NCBI RefSeq assembly: GCF_050337105.1
Contig: NZ_JAKJSQ010000006.1
Location: 32,059-96,058 of the forward strand
DNA length: 64,000 nucleotides
Direction: 5' to 3'
Source of the DNA: Aliivibrio_A kagoshimensis
GTDB taxonomy: Bacteria; Pseudomonadota; Gammaproteobacteria; Enterobacterales; Vibrionaceae
Positions within the stretch are counted from its first letter, which is position 1; every line of letters starts with the position of its first letter. Positions 50,802-60,730 of this stretch are shown in pieces. The position numbers and the translations under genes are program-made. The notes beneath the pieces were generated by a model. That model worked only from the letters and a program-made list of their open reading frames with translations, did not search any database and had not been told where the DNA came from.

Positions 50802-52579
50802 TAAGAAAAATTAAACAATTATGGGCAATTCTATCTTTAGAACAACGAAGAAGGCTCGCTATATTACAAGTAATGGTTGTAGGTATCTCATTATTTGAGC
50901 TTATTACCATTGGGATGATAGCCGGATTTATGGGGATCATTTCAGATAATAGCAAATTAGATTCGTACTTAAGTTTTGTGAATATATCACTTCCCGAAAG
51001 TACATCATTTAGCAGCGTATTATTCATTATATCCTGTGTTATATTGGCGCTTTTAACAGTAAGTTCATTGTTGTCAATAATTATGACAAAAAAAATCAAT
51101 CAGATATCATTAGGTTTTGGCCATGAGTTGACTTGTAGGTTGTTTGATTTTTATCAATCTCGTGAGTGGGTCTATTATATAAAAAATAATTCAAGTAATT
51201 TATCAAATAAAGTTCTTATAGAAAGTAACCGATTAGTATTTAGTGTGCTTACGCCTGCAGTAAATATGCTATCTCGATNGGTATTTATTTTATTAATAAG
51301 TATAGCAATTTTTTCGTATGATATTGAAACAAGTTTTTTTGTTATTTTGTTTTTTGTATCTAGCTATGTTTTCATCTCAGCAGTGCTTAAGAAAAGATTG
51401 CAACGAAATGGATTTCTAGTTACACAAGCTAACCAGAAGAAAAGTAAAATAGTCAAAGAATCATTTACTAATACTAAAACAGCAATTCTATTAGATAAAA
51501 GGCAGTACTTTATTAAGGCCTTTGAAAAGCAAAGTTTACAACAATCACAAGCTCAGGCAAGCACAATGACCATTGCAGGAGCACCAAGGTATATGATGGA
51601 GTGGCTTGCTTACGTAAGTATGATAATGATCATCATGCTAAATCTTATTATTAAAGGTAATGATTTCTCGACTATACTTCCATTACTTACTATTTATGGT
51701 TTAGCCGCATTTAAATTACTACCTTCATTACAACAAGTATATAACAATCTTGCTACTATCAAAGGCAATATATCTGTTCTCGACATATTGAGAACAGATA
51801 TGGCATTTAGTTCAATAAAAAAATCAACTGATAGTAACTCGAATGTTGTTCCATTTGAGACATCGTTGGAAGTCTCAGAAGGTTGTTTTTCATATAATAA
51901 GAATACGCAATTAGCCTTAAATTCAATTAATTTAAAGATCAATAAATTTGAAAAAATTGGAGTTGTAGGGCATTCAGGCTCAGGTAAATCGACATTAATT
52001 GACGTACTTTGTGGTCTATTATCATTAGATAGTGGCAACCTAAAAGCTAATGGTGAATCAATAGAGAAATTATCAGACTGGCACCATAATATTTCTTATG
52101 TACCTCAAGTTGTTAGTTTATTAGATTCTACAATTGCTGAGAACATTGCCTTTGGTGTTGATTACTCTGAAATAGATTGGGATAAAGTCAATAAAGCTGT
52201 CGAGTTATCTTGTTTGAGTGAACTAGTATATAATTTATCTGAAGGACTAGATAGCCAGCTTGGTGAAAATGGTATACAGATATCTGGTGGTCAAAGGCAA
52301 AGGATAAGTATAGCAAGAGCATTATATGCTGAGTCTGAAATCCTAATCTTCGATGAAGCGACCAGCGCTTTGGATGGTATTACTGAAAATCAAATAATGG
52401 AATCAATCGATAGGTTATCGGGTAAAAAAACTATTGTAATGATTGCACATCGATTAAAAACTATTAGAAATTGTGATCGTATCTATTTTATGGAAAAAGG
52501 TGAAGTAGTCGATGCTGGTAGTTATCAGTATTTGATGGAGAATAATGAATGTTTTAGAAAAATGGATAAGTTTGCTTAA
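50798..52579 (+). CDS. ABC transporter, permease-ATPase fusion (PglK/MsbA-type flippase)
   Basis: The 593-residue protein has about six membrane helices in residues 20-310 and a C-terminal ATPase domain with Walker A GHSGSGKSTL (about 391-400), signature SGGQRQR (about 493) and Walker B LIFDEATSALD (about 514). This is the type IV exporter layout of PglK, the flippase for lipid-linked oligosaccharides. As first large gene of the polysaccharide operon it probably flips an undecaprenyl-linked O-unit, in place of or besides Wzx. Base 51279 is ambiguous (codon TNG, could even be TAG), so an intact frame is assumed. The gene is strongly AT-rich. Confidence 0.85.
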   Translation: MIRKIKQLWAILSLEQRRRLAILQVMVVGISLFELITIGMIAGFMGIISDNSKLDSYLSFVNISLPESTSFSSVLFIISCVILALLTVSSLLSIIMTKKINQISLGFGHELTCRLFDFYQSREWVYYIKNNSSNLSNKVLIESNRLVFSVLTPAVNMLSRXVFILLISIAIFSYDIETSFFVILFFVSSYVFISAVLKKRLQRNGFLVTQANQKKSKIVKESFTNTKTAILLDKRQYFIKAFEKQSLQQSQAQASTMTIAGAPRYMMEWLAYVSMIMIIMLNLIIKGNDFSTILPLLTIYGLAAFKLLPSLQQVYNNLATIKGNISVLDILRTDMAFSSIKKSTDSNSNVVPFETSLEVSEGCFSYNKNTQLALNSINLKINKFEKIGVVGHSGSGKSTLIDVLCGLLSLDSGNLKANGESIEKLSDWHHNISYVPQVVSLLDSTIAENIAFGVDYSEIDWDKVNKAVELSCLSELVYNLSEGLDSQLGENGIQISGGQRQRISIARALYAESEILIFDEATSALDGITENQIMESIDRLSGKKTIVMIAHRLKTIRNCDRIYFMEKGEVVDAGSYQYLMENNECFRKMDKFA

Positions 52580-52629
52580 TAAGTAACAACTTCTTAGGTA
52601 ATTTAATATAAAGTCAGGAATTTAAATAA

Positions 52630-53820
52630 ATGGGTTGTACCTTATCGTTAATTGGTCGTACCAATGCCTTATCCACACAAGATATCACTAGCCATGAAAC
52701 GGAGTTGTCTCAAATCGTTTCAAAGTCTCGCTTTCTTGTTTTAGGTGGTGCAGGCTCTATCGGCCAAGCGGTCACCAAAGAGATCTTCAAACGTAATCCA
52801 CAAAAACTGCATGTTGTAGATATCAGTGAAAATAACATGGTTGAGCTGGTTCGCGATATTCGTAGTTCATTTGGTTACATCAACGGTGACTTTCAAACCT
52901 TTGCTTTAGATATTGGTTCCATTGAGTACGATGCATTTATTAAAGCGGATGGCCAGTATGATTACGTGCTTAATTTATCGGCACTGAAACATGTACGCAG
53001 CGAAAAAGATCCGTTTACTTTGATGCGAATGATCGATGTGAACGTGTTTAATACAGACAAAACCATCCAACAATCGATTGATTCTGGTGTGAAGAAGTAC
53101 TTCTGTGTATCTACCGATAAAGCTGCCAATCCAGTCAATATGATGGGGGCATCGAAGCGAATCATGGAGATGTTCCTGATGCGTAAAAGTGAACAGATAG
53201 CTATTTCGACCGCTCGTTTCGCCAATGTGGCTTTCTCTGACGGTTCACTACTGCACGGCTTTAGTCAACGTATTCAAAAGAATCAGCCAATCGTTGCCCC
53301 AAATGATATCAAACGCTATTTTGTGACACCGCAAGAGTCAGGTGAGCTCTGTTTGATGTCATGTATCTTTGGTGAGAATCGCGATATCTTTTTCCCTAAG
53401 CTGAGTGAAGCGCTGCACCTTATTTCGTTTGCAGATATAGCGATTAAATATCTCAAGCAGCGAGGTTTCGAACCGTACTTATGCGAAAGCGAAGATGAAG
53501 CTCGTGAGTTAGCAAAAACATTACCTGCCCAAGGTAAGTGGCCATGTCTGTTCACTTCAAGTGACACAACAGGTGAAAAAGATTTCGAAGAGTTTTTTAC
53601 CGATAATGAAGTCTTGGATATGGAACGCTTTGAGAATTTAGGCATCATTAAAAATGAACCGCTCTATCAGCAGCAACTGCTTGAACTGTTTGAGCAGAAA
53701 ATTGCTCAAATGAAATCTGATCGTCAGTGGAGCAAGGAAGAGATAGTGAAGCTATTCTTTACGATGATCCCTGATTTTGGGCATAAAGAGACGGGTAAAT
53801 ATCTCGATAGCAAAATGTAA
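52630..53820 (+). CDS. legB: UDP/GDP-N-acetylglucosamine 4,6-dehydratase LegB-like (extended SDR, CapD type)
   Basis: LegB starts the legionaminic pathway by dehydrating the NDP-GlcNAc. The 396-residue protein has FLVLGGAGSIGQAVTKEIF (cofactor site, about residues 34-52), NLSALKHVRSEKDP, and STDKAANPVNMMGASKR in which the usual Tyr of Tyr-X3-Lys is Met, as in the CapD/FlaA1/PglF group. A roughly 25-residue N-terminal extension precedes the Rossmann fold. It is followed 33 bp later by the aminotransferase gene, the standard legB-legC order. GDP versus UDP specificity cannot be read from sequence; the presence of a PtmE-like gene favours GDP. Confidence 0.85.
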   Translation: MGCTLSLIGRTNALSTQDITSHETELSQIVSKSRFLVLGGAGSIGQAVTKEIFKRNPQKLHVVDISENNMVELVRDIRSSFGYINGDFQTFALDIGSIEYDAFIKADGQYDYVLNLSALKHVRSEKDPFTLMRMIDVNVFNTDKTIQQSIDSGVKKYFCVSTDKAANPVNMMGASKRIMEMFLMRKSEQIAISTARFANVAFSDGSLLHGFSQRIQKNQPIVAPNDIKRYFVTPQESGELCLMSCIFGENRDIFFPKLSEALHLISFADIAIKYLKQRGFEPYLCESEDEARELAKTLPAQGKWPCLFTSSDTTGEKDFEEFFTDNEVLDMERFENLGIIKNEPLYQQQLLELFEQKIAQMKSDRQWSKEEIVKLFFTMIPDFGHKETGKYLDSKM

Positions 53821-53853
53821 TTGCTAGCGTTATTAACAGTAGAGAGCTAAACC

Positions 53854-54993
53854 ATGAGCCAGGCATCAATCGTAAAGTTTGTTCGAGATGTATACCAAAC
53901 TAATGATTTTATTCCATTGCATGCGCCAACATTTGATGGCAATGAGCAAAAGTACGTTTTAGAAACGATTCAAAGCACGTTTGTTTCTAGCGTAGGTAAA
54001 TTTGTCGATCAGTTTGAGCAAAAAATTGAAGCGTATACTGGAACAGAAAAAGCAGTAGCGACGGTAAATGGTACCGCTGCACTCCATGCCGCCCTGTATA
54101 TGGCGGGTGTTCAGCCAGGTGACTTTGTTATTACACAAGCCTTGACGTTTGTGGCGACCTGTAATGCACTGCATCATATGGGTGCGACTCCTATTTTCGT
54201 CGATGTATCGCCTGTCAGTTTAGGCCTTTGCCCTAAAGCGATGGATGAATTCCTGACTCAAAACGCACAGGTAACTGACAGTGGCTGTATTCATAAACAG
54301 AGTAGGCGCGCAATACGTGCCGTAGTGCCAATGCATACCTTTGGCCACCCTGTTGAGTTAGATGAGCTTATTGCAGTTTGTCAGAAATGGAATATTGCCT
54401 TAGTTGAAGATGCAGCTGAAAGTTTAGGCTCTTTTTATAAAGGCCAACACACGGGTACGCTCGGTGATTTTGGTGCAGTGAGTTTTAATGGTAATAAAAT
54501 CATTACGACAGGGGGCGGCGGTATGATTCTGTGTAAAACGTCCGAGCTTGGTGCTCGAACTAAACACATAACTACAACTGCTAAAGTCCCACATCCGTAT
54601 GAATTTTACCACGACGAAGCAGGTTTTAATTATCGTATGCCTAACCTAAATGCAGCGTTGGGTTGTGCGCAAATGGAAGTGTTAGATCAATATCTTGCAC
54701 AAAAAAGAGTATTGGCTAATCGCTACGAAGATTTTTTTGCGCAAAGTGATTTTCAGTTTGTGGTGGAGCCAGAATATGCACAGTCCAACTATTGGCTCAA
54801 TGCTCTGATTTGCCCATCGGTTTCGGCTCGTGATGAACTGCTTAAACAGACTAACGACGCAGGTGTAATGACTCGTCCAATCTGGCAGTTGATGCATCGT
54901 TTGCCTATGTTTAAAGATGTGCCACGTGGAGAGTTAATTCATTCAGAGCATATTGAAGCGCATTTGATTAATTTACCGAGCAGTCCTATCTAG
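53854..54993 (+). CDS. legC: PLP-dependent aminotransferase LegC-like (DegT/DnrJ/EryC1)
   Basis: LegC transaminates the 4-keto intermediate to the 4-amino sugar nucleotide. The 379-residue protein has VNGTAALHAALYMAGVQPGD, the PLP-Asp in VEDAAESLGSFY, and the Schiff-base Lys in SFNGNKIITTGGGG. The family ending (LPMFKDVPRG...AEHI-like HSEHIEAHLINLPSS) is intact. It starts with ATG after AGAGAGC and runs into legG. Confidence 0.9.
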   Translation: MSQASIVKFVRDVYQTNDFIPLHAPTFDGNEQKYVLETIQSTFVSSVGKFVDQFEQKIEAYTGTEKAVATVNGTAALHAALYMAGVQPGDFVITQALTFVATCNALHHMGATPIFVDVSPVSLGLCPKAMDEFLTQNAQVTDSGCIHKQSRRAIRAVVPMHTFGHPVELDELIAVCQKWNIALVEDAAESLGSFYKGQHTGTLGDFGAVSFNGNKIITTGGGGMILCKTSELGARTKHITTTAKVPHPYEFYHDEAGFNYRMPNLNAALGCAQMEVLDQYLAQKRVLANRYEDFFAQSDFQFVVEPEYAQSNYWLNALICPSVSARDELLKQTNDAGVMTRPIWQLMHRLPMFKDVPRGELIHSEHIEAHLINLPSSPI

Positions 54994-55009
54994 AGTGAAG
55001 AGTCTACCC

Positions 55010-56179
55010 ATGGATAAAAAAGTAGCAGTATTTACAGGCACAAGAGCAGAGTATGGCCTGCTCTTTTGGCTTTTAAAAGACATTCAAAGTGACTCACAAT
55101 TGCAGTTGCAGTTACTTGTATCAGGTATGCATCTATCGCCAGAATTTGGTGAAACCTATCAGCAGATAGAAAACGATGGTTTTGTGATTGATGAAAAGAT
55201 TGAAATTCTGCTCTCTTCAGATTCTGCAGTCGGCACAGCAAAAAGCATGGGATTAGGCGTTTTAGGGTTTTCAGATGCTCTATCTCGATTAAAGCCTGAT
55301 GTGTTGGTCATTTTAGGTGATCGATTTGAAGCGTTAGCCGCAGCACAAACGGCAATGATCATGCGTATCCCCATTGTTCACTTGCATGGCGGAGAGATTA
55401 CAGAAGGTGCGTACGATGACGCGATTCGTCATGCTATCACCAAATTAAGTTACTTACATGGCACATCAACCGAAGCGTATCGCCAACGTGTTATCCAACT
55501 TGGTGAAGAGCCAAACCGAGTCAAAAATGTAGGTGCAATTGGTCTTGACCATCTTAAGCGTGCCACATTCATGAGTGTTGATGAATTATCTGAGTCGCTC
55601 GGTTTTAAGCTAACTAAACCTTACTTTGTTGTTACTTATCACCCAGTCACATTGGGTGATGAAGCACCTGAATCCACATTTCAAGCTCTGCTCGATGCAT
55701 TGGATGAGTACAGTGAACATCAAGTGATCTTAACGTATCCCAATGCTGATGACGGAGGGCGACGGATTATTCCTATGTTGGAAGAGTACGCTCGCAACAA
55801 TGCTCAGCGTGTTCTCGCTATTCCATCTTTGGGACAGGTTCGTTACTTAAGCTCAGTTGCACACGCTACTGCAGTGATTGGTAACTCCTCTAGCGGTATT
55901 ATAGAAGTTCCTTCTTTTGATGTACCCACGGTTAATATTGGGACAAGACAAAAAGGACGTTTAGCGGCGAGAAGTGTTTTAAACGCTCAACCGAATCAAC
56001 ATTCTATTTCAGAAGCGATTGAAGTGGCGGTCACTCGTGGTTATAAACAGGCAGATGAGACTATTCATAATCCATATGGACAAGGTGATACTAGTGGCCA
56101 AGTGGTTGAGATGATCAAATCACTGAACTTTGAGCCATGTAAAACGTTTTACGATATAAGTTTTAATGACGTGGAGTAA
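55010..56179 (+). CDS. legG: Hydrolysing NDP-N-acetylglucosamine 2-epimerase LegG/NeuC-like
   Basis: LegG removes the nucleotide and inverts C2, giving the diacylamino-trideoxymannose used by LegI. The 389-residue protein begins MDKKVAVFTGTRAEYGLLFWL (start ATG 55010; an in-frame GTG 15 bases earlier is less likely) and has LGDRFEALAAAQTAMI, HLHGGEITEGAYDDAIRHAI, GNSSSGIIEVP and TVNIGTRQKGR of the NeuC family. It overlaps the frame of the next gene slightly, consistent with one transcript. Confidence 0.9.
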   Translation: MDKKVAVFTGTRAEYGLLFWLLKDIQSDSQLQLQLLVSGMHLSPEFGETYQQIENDGFVIDEKIEILLSSDSAVGTAKSMGLGVLGFSDALSRLKPDVLVILGDRFEALAAAQTAMIMRIPIVHLHGGEITEGAYDDAIRHAITKLSYLHGTSTEAYRQRVIQLGEEPNRVKNVGAIGLDHLKRATFMSVDELSESLGFKLTKPYFVVTYHPVTLGDEAPESTFQALLDALDEYSEHQVILTYPNADDGGRRIIPMLEEYARNNAQRVLAIPSLGQVRYLSSVAHATAVIGNSSSGIIEVPSFDVPTVNIGTRQKGRLAARSVLNAQPNQHSISEAIEVAVTRGYKQADETIHNPYGQGDTSGQVVEMIKSLNFEPCKTFYDISFNDVE

Positions 56180-56186
56180 GAAGATA

Positions 56187-57254
56187 ATGACCTTAATTAT
56201 TGCAGAAGCAGGCGTTAACCATAATGGTGACAAAAAACTTGCATTAAAGTTGATTGAAGCTGCTCATCAGGCAGGTGCTGATATTGTTAAATTTCAAACT
56301 TTCAAAGCAAGTAAACTTGCATCTTCAGAAGCTATACAGGCCGAGTATCAAGTTGTTAATACAAAAAAGAAAGAGACTCAGCTTCAGATGCTATCACGTC
56401 TAGAACTTCCTTACTCAATACATCAAGAATTAATTGATTACTGTAACAAACTTGGAATTGAGTTTCTTTCAACAGCGTTTGATTCCGAGAGTCTAAGTTT
56501 TTTAGTTAATGATTTGGGCTTGACTCGATTAAAGTTACCGTCGGGTGAAATAACTAATGCCCCATTAATACTTGAACACGCCAGAACGAACTGTGATTTG
56601 ATTGTATCAACAGGAATGGCAACGTTGGCTGAGGTTGAATCAGCCTTAGGGGTAATCGCATTTGGCTATATGAAAGAAGATGAAGAACCAAGTAGAGAAG
56701 CTTTCCAAAGAGCTTATACTTCTTGTGAAGGTCAACAATTACTACAAGAGAAAGTGACAATATTACATTGTACAACTGAGTATCCAGCACCAATAGATGA
56801 TATCAATCTTAAAGCAATGGATACATTAGGAAATGCATTTAATTTACCAGCAGGATATTCTGATCATAGTGAAGGGATTATCATTCCAATAGCAGCAGTT
56901 GCACGTGGTGCTGTTTTAATTGAAAAACATTTTACACTTGATAAGAACATGGATGGCCCAGACCACAAAGCATCTTTAGAACCAGCTGAGCTAGCATCGA
57001 TGGTTTTAGCTATTCGTCAGGTTGAAAAAGCTTTGGGAAATGGGATTAAAAGCCCAGCAAAATCAGAAACTAAAAATATAGCAGTGGCTAGGAAAAGTAT
57101 TATCGCTGCTATAGATATTGTTGAAGGAGATATTTTTACAAGTAAAAATATTACAATAAAAAGGCCAGGAACAGGAATAAGCCCTTATGACTATTGGGGG
57201 CTGCTTGGTAAAAAAGCGGTGAAGACATTTAAAAAAGAAGAGATACTTTCATGA
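56187..57254 (+). CDS. legI: Legionaminic/N-acetylneuraminate-type synthase LegI (NeuB family)
   Basis: LegI condenses the 6-carbon sugar with phosphoenolpyruvate to the nine-carbon acid. The 355-residue protein begins MTLIIAEAGVNHNGDKKLAL, preceded by GGAG; the earlier in-frame ATG overlaps legG. TIM-barrel landmarks are ADIVKFQTFKAS, LKLPSGEITN, HCTTEYPAP and GYSDHSEG; the C-terminal SAF (antifreeze-like) domain covers residues about 285-350. Its stop overlaps the next gene as ATGA. Confidence 0.92.
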   Translation: MTLIIAEAGVNHNGDKKLALKLIEAAHQAGADIVKFQTFKASKLASSEAIQAEYQVVNTKKKETQLQMLSRLELPYSIHQELIDYCNKLGIEFLSTAFDSESLSFLVNDLGLTRLKLPSGEITNAPLILEHARTNCDLIVSTGMATLAEVESALGVIAFGYMKEDEEPSREAFQRAYTSCEGQQLLQEKVTILHCTTEYPAPIDDINLKAMDTLGNAFNLPAGYSDHSEGIIIPIAAVARGAVLIEKHFTLDKNMDGPDHKASLEPAELASMVLAIRQVEKALGNGIKSPAKSETKNIAVARKSIIAAIDIVEGDIFTSKNITIKRPGTGISPYDYWGLLGKKAVKTFKKEEILS

Positions 57255-58183
57255 GAATAGGATATTTTGCAGATGGCCCTTGGTCTCATAAAGCCTTGGA
57301 ACTAATATATAATACTACCGGGTTAGAAATTGTCTTCATTGTTCCTCGCTTCGATACCCAAGATCCAGTTTTAAAAAGCTGGGCTGAAAAGCTGCAGGTT
57401 CCATTTATTCCAGTTGAAAATGTCAATACAGATAATTTTTTATCAGTAATGAATGAACATAAACCAGAACTTTTGGTGTCTATGTCGTTTAATCAAATAT
57501 TAAAAGCGGACATTATTAATTATGCACCGCAAGGATTTATTAATTGTCATGCTGGAGCTCTTCCATATTATAGAGGGCGCAATCCATTAAACTGGGCGCT
57601 TATTAATGGTGAGTCTTCATTTGGGATTACTGTTCATTATGTTGATGAAGGTATAGATACAGGTGATATTATTGAACAAAGGTTGTATCCAATTAAACTG
57701 AATGATACCTATAATACTCTTCTAGAGAAATCGATTACCGAGTGTGCGAATGTGTTGTATTCGGCAATCGTGAAAATATCGACGTCATCAGTAGAACGAA
57801 TAAAACAAAAAGATATTCATCCAGTAGGAACTTACTTTGGTATCCGTACATTCGGGGATGAAGTCATTGATTTTAAATGGGGTTGTGAGCGAATTTATAA
57901 CTTTGTAAGAGCAATATCTAAACCAGGTCCTTGTGCCCGTTTCTTTTTTGATAACAAAGAATTTGCTATAGAGAGTGCTGAGTTAATAGATAATGCACCG
58001 AATTATATTGCAACGATTGGTGAAGTCGTTGGAAGAAACGCAAGTTGTGTAGTTGTTAAGGTGGGTGACAGTACAATTAAACTTACCGGTATCTGTGATG
58101 TTACTAACAATCAGTTATCTGCAGCTTATATCCCTACTTTTAGAATAGGTACAAGATTAATAAATAAGGTTTACTGTGAATAA
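57251..58183 (+). CDS. Sugar formyltransferase-like protein (10-formyl-THF dependent)
   Basis: The 310-residue protein has the formyltransferase core with the active-site Asn and His in FINCHAGALPYYRGRNPLNWALI (residues about 96-118) and the Asp in VDEGIDTGDIIEQ (about 135), followed by a smaller C-terminal domain resembling that of methionyl-tRNA formyltransferase. Operon position between legI and legX, overlapping both, argues for an amino-sugar rather than a tRNA substrate. It takes the place where LegH, the N-acetyltransferase, would be expected, so it may N-formylate the 4-amino intermediate (future C7). Specificity is inferred. Confidence 0.8.
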   Translation: MRIGYFADGPWSHKALELIYNTTGLEIVFIVPRFDTQDPVLKSWAEKLQVPFIPVENVNTDNFLSVMNEHKPELLVSMSFNQILKADIINYAPQGFINCHAGALPYYRGRNPLNWALINGESSFGITVHYVDEGIDTGDIIEQRLYPIKLNDTYNTLLEKSITECANVLYSAIVKISTSSVERIKQKDIHPVGTYFGIRTFGDEVIDFKWGCERIYNFVRAISKPGPCARFFFDNKEFAIESAELIDNAPNYIATIGEVVGRNASCVVVKVGDSTIKLTGICDVTNNQLSAAYIPTFRIGTRLINKVYCE

Positions 58184-59237
58184 AGATTGGAAAAGGGTCA
58201 TTATTAAACCTGAACTTTCGATTAAAGGTGCTCTTCAAATTATTGATGATAATTCTATAAGAACAGCGCTTGTAGTAGATGAGGGTTATCAGCTTCTTGG
58301 TGTGCTTTCTGATGGCGATATCCGAAGAGGACTCTTAAAGGGTTTAACATTAGATTCGTCTGTCAATACTATAATGAATAAGAACCCATTTACTTGCACG
58401 TTTGATACTGATAAAAATGTACTTATCCAAGAAATGAATAAGCGAGATATTTTATCTATTCCACTTATCAAGGATGGAAAATTAGTTGGATTATCATCAC
58501 TACATGATGAACTAGTTGATAAACCTCAGTATCATAATCCTGTATTTATAATGGCAGGTGGATTTGGTACACGCTTACGACCCCTCACTAACAGTTGTCC
58601 TAAACCTATGCTGAAAATTGGGAACAAGCCAATCCTAGAAACAGTAATTCGCCGTTTTATTAAAGCTGGTTTTGTTAATTTTTATATTTCGACACATTAC
58701 ATGCCAGAAAAAATTGAACGACACTTTGGTGATGGTTCTGAATTAGGAGTGAAGATCAACTATGTTCATGAAGAGACTCCATTAGGTACTGCTGGTGCAC
58801 TTGGTTTACTTCCTGACGATTTACCGCAAGAGCTACCATTGATTATGATGAATGGTGATGTGCTTACTAAGGTTGATTTTGAGCGTTTATTGGATTTTCA
58901 TACGGAGAACAAAGCTGATGCAACAATGTGCGTTCGCGAATATGATTACCAAATACCTTATGGTGTAATTAATGGTGAAGGAAATAAAATAATCAGTATG
59001 GTAGAGAAACCTATTCAACGTTATTTTGTTAATGCTGGTATTTATGTTGTGTCGCCACAAGTGATCCAATCGGTTCCTGAAAACCACCATATTGATATGC
59101 CAACACTGCTAGAGCAGCATATGAATGAACGTGATAATGTTTTAATGTTTCCTATTCATGAATATTGGTTAGATATAGGACGTATGAATGATTTTAATCG
59201 CGCACAAGCAGATATTCATACTTTGGGTATATTATAA
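58176..59237 (+). CDS. legX: Nucleotidyltransferase with CBS pair, LegX/PtmE-like glucosamine-1-phosphate guanylyltransferase
   Basis: The 353-residue protein starts with GTG inside the preceding gene (8-bp overlap). Residues 1-120 form two CBS domains (ALVVDEGYQLLGVLSDGDIRRGL). Residues 125-350 form a sugar-nucleotidyltransferase domain with FIMAGGFGTRLRPLT, MMNGDVLTKVDF and WLDIGRMNDFNRA. This architecture is that of PtmE, which makes GDP-glucosamine for the Campylobacter legionaminate pathway. It implies a GDP-linked route here. Confidence 0.85.
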   Translation: MNKDWKRVIIKPELSIKGALQIIDDNSIRTALVVDEGYQLLGVLSDGDIRRGLLKGLTLDSSVNTIMNKNPFTCTFDTDKNVLIQEMNKRDILSIPLIKDGKLVGLSSLHDELVDKPQYHNPVFIMAGGFGTRLRPLTNSCPKPMLKIGNKPILETVIRRFIKAGFVNFYISTHYMPEKIERHFGDGSELGVKINYVHEETPLGTAGALGLLPDDLPQELPLIMMNGDVLTKVDFERLLDFHTENKADATMCVREYDYQIPYGVINGEGNKIISMVEKPIQRYFVNAGIYVVSPQVIQSVPENHHIDMPTLLEQHMNERDNVLMFPIHEYWLDIGRMNDFNRAQADIHTLGIL

Positions 59238-59938
59238 TGATTAATAAAAAAAAAGTGATGGCTATAATTCCGGGTCGTGGTGGCAGCAAAAGATTACCAA
59301 GAAAAAATGTACTCACTTTAAATGGAAAACCCTTAATTGGCTGGAGTATTGAAGCAGCACAGAAAAGTAAATATATTGATACTCTATTTGTTAGTACAGA
59401 TGATCAAGAAGTTGCTGAAGTATCTCGTTCATATGATGTTGAAGTTCCTGAATTAAGGCCTGGTGAATTATCTTCAGATATAGCCACAACAGAAAGTGTA
59501 CTTTTTTATACTTTGAACAAATTTGGTTGTGATATAGATATTGTTGTTGTTTTACAACCAACATCTCCGCTTCGTACTGCTGAGCATATTGACGAAGCAC
59601 TTGAATTACTTATCAAAAAAGATGCATTTTCGGTCGTATCAGTAACTCCCTGTGAACATTCGCCGCTTTGGTCTAATACCTTGCCTGAAGATGAATCAAT
59701 GGGGGAATTCTTACCTACAGAAACAATGAAACGATCACAAGACCTAGATAAGTATTATCGTTTAAATGGAGCAATTTATTGTTTTAATAAATATAGACTT
59801 AAAGAAATAGGGAAAATCTGCTACACATCAGAATCATTTGCTTACGTAATGGGAAATGATGTATCTGTTGATATTGATACTCAACTTGATTTTGATATTG
59901 CTGAACTTCTTTTAAAAAGCACGTATAATTATTTTTAA
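59237..59938 (+). CDS. legF: CMP-legionaminate/acylneuraminate cytidylyltransferase
   Basis: LegF activates the nonulosonic acid as CMP-sugar for transfer. The 233 residues begin MINKKKVMAIIPGRGGSKRLPRKN, the cytidylyltransferase signature, with LQPTSPLRTAEHIDEAL and YRLNGAIYCF further on. It starts one base inside the legX stop codon (TAATG). A 42-bp gap follows before the HisF-like gene. Confidence 0.92.
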   Translation: MINKKKVMAIIPGRGGSKRLPRKNVLTLNGKPLIGWSIEAAQKSKYIDTLFVSTDDQEVAEVSRSYDVEVPELRPGELSSDIATTESVLFYTLNKFGCDIDIVVVLQPTSPLRTAEHIDEALELLIKKDAFSVVSVTPCEHSPLWSNTLPEDESMGEFLPTETMKRSQDLDKYYRLNGAIYCFNKYRLKEIGKICYTSESFAYVMGNDVSVDIDTQLDFDIAELLLKSTYNYF

Positions 59939-59980
59939 TTTATTTATGAATAATTTTTATTTAAAAGCGATAGGGCTAAA

Positions 59981-60730
59981 ATGAAAACAAGAATAATCGT
60001 AAAGCTGGATGTTAAGCCGCCATATGTTGTAAAACCAGTACACTTTGAAGGACTAAGGAAAATAGGTTTTCCTAATGTAATCGCAGAGGATTATTATAGT
60101 CAAGGTGCCGATGAAATTTTCTATATCGATATAGTGGCTTCATTGTATCAAAGAGAAATATTACCTGATCCGATAATGGAAACAGCTAGAAACCTATATG
60201 TTCCATTTGCAGTCGGGGGCGGAGTAAAAAGCATTAGTGATTGTAAATTACTATTTAATTCTGGTGCCGACAAAGTTGTAATTAATACTTATGTTGCCCA
60301 ATCAAATCCACAATTAATAACTGAAGCTGCGGAGATATTCGGAAGTCAAGCTGTCTGTGTGAGCATTGAAGCAAAAAGAATAAATAGTATTTGGATGTGT
60401 CTAACTGATTGTGGAAGAATTTCAAGTGGAAGAAATGTCTATGATTGGATACAAGAGGTAGAAGAGCTTGGGGCAGGCGAGATTTTATTACAATCAGTTG
60501 ACTGTGATGGAAGGCAGAGAGGTTTCGATTTAGAATTAGCGAAAGGTGTTGTTAATAGTGTCAATATACCTGTGGTTGTTGCAAGTGGTGCTGGTTCTTT
60601 GAAGGATATTGGAGACTTAGTTTTATATGCTCAACCTAGTGGTGTCGCTATTTCTAGTATCCTGCATTATAAGCAGTGCACTGTACAAGATATTAAAACT
60701 TATCTAAATGATTTAAATATGGAGTCATGA
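59981..60730 (+). CDS. HisF-like cyclase subunit of the sugar amidation complex
   Basis: The 249-residue TIM-barrel protein resembles imidazole-glycerol-phosphate synthase HisF (MKTRIIVKLDVKPPYVV, VPFAVGGGVKS, GADKVVINT, ILLQSVDCDGRQRGFD). It lacks the his operon context and is paired with HisH- and WbpG-like genes. In Pseudomonas (WbpG, HisH2, HisF2) and in PseA-type clusters, such trios convert an N-acyl group of a sugar into an amidine. It is the ammonia-channelling subunit by inference. Histidine biosynthesis is unlikely. Confidence 0.85.
   Translation: MKTRIIVKLDVKPPYVVKPVHFEGLRKIGFPNVIAEDYYSQGADEIFYIDIVASLYQREILPDPIMETARNLYVPFAVGGGVKSISDCKLLFNSGADKVVINTYVAQSNPQLITEAAEIFGSQAVCVSIEAKRINSIWMCLTDCGRISSGRNVYDWIQEVEELGAGEILLQSVDCDGRQRGFDLELAKGVVNSVNIPVVVASGAGSLKDIGDLVLYAQPSGVAISSILHYKQCTVQDIKTYLNDLNMES

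Noticed and set aside
57251..58183. Methionyl-tRNA formyltransferase fmt
   Set aside because: There is no def or rsmB neighbour and it overlaps legI and legX; the operon context favours a sugar-specific paralogue.
52630..59938. Pseudaminic acid pathway
   Set aside because: The hydrolysing 2-epimerase (LegG/NeuC type) and the CBS-containing PtmE-like nucleotidyltransferase belong to the legionaminate route; PseG- and PseH-type genes are not seen.
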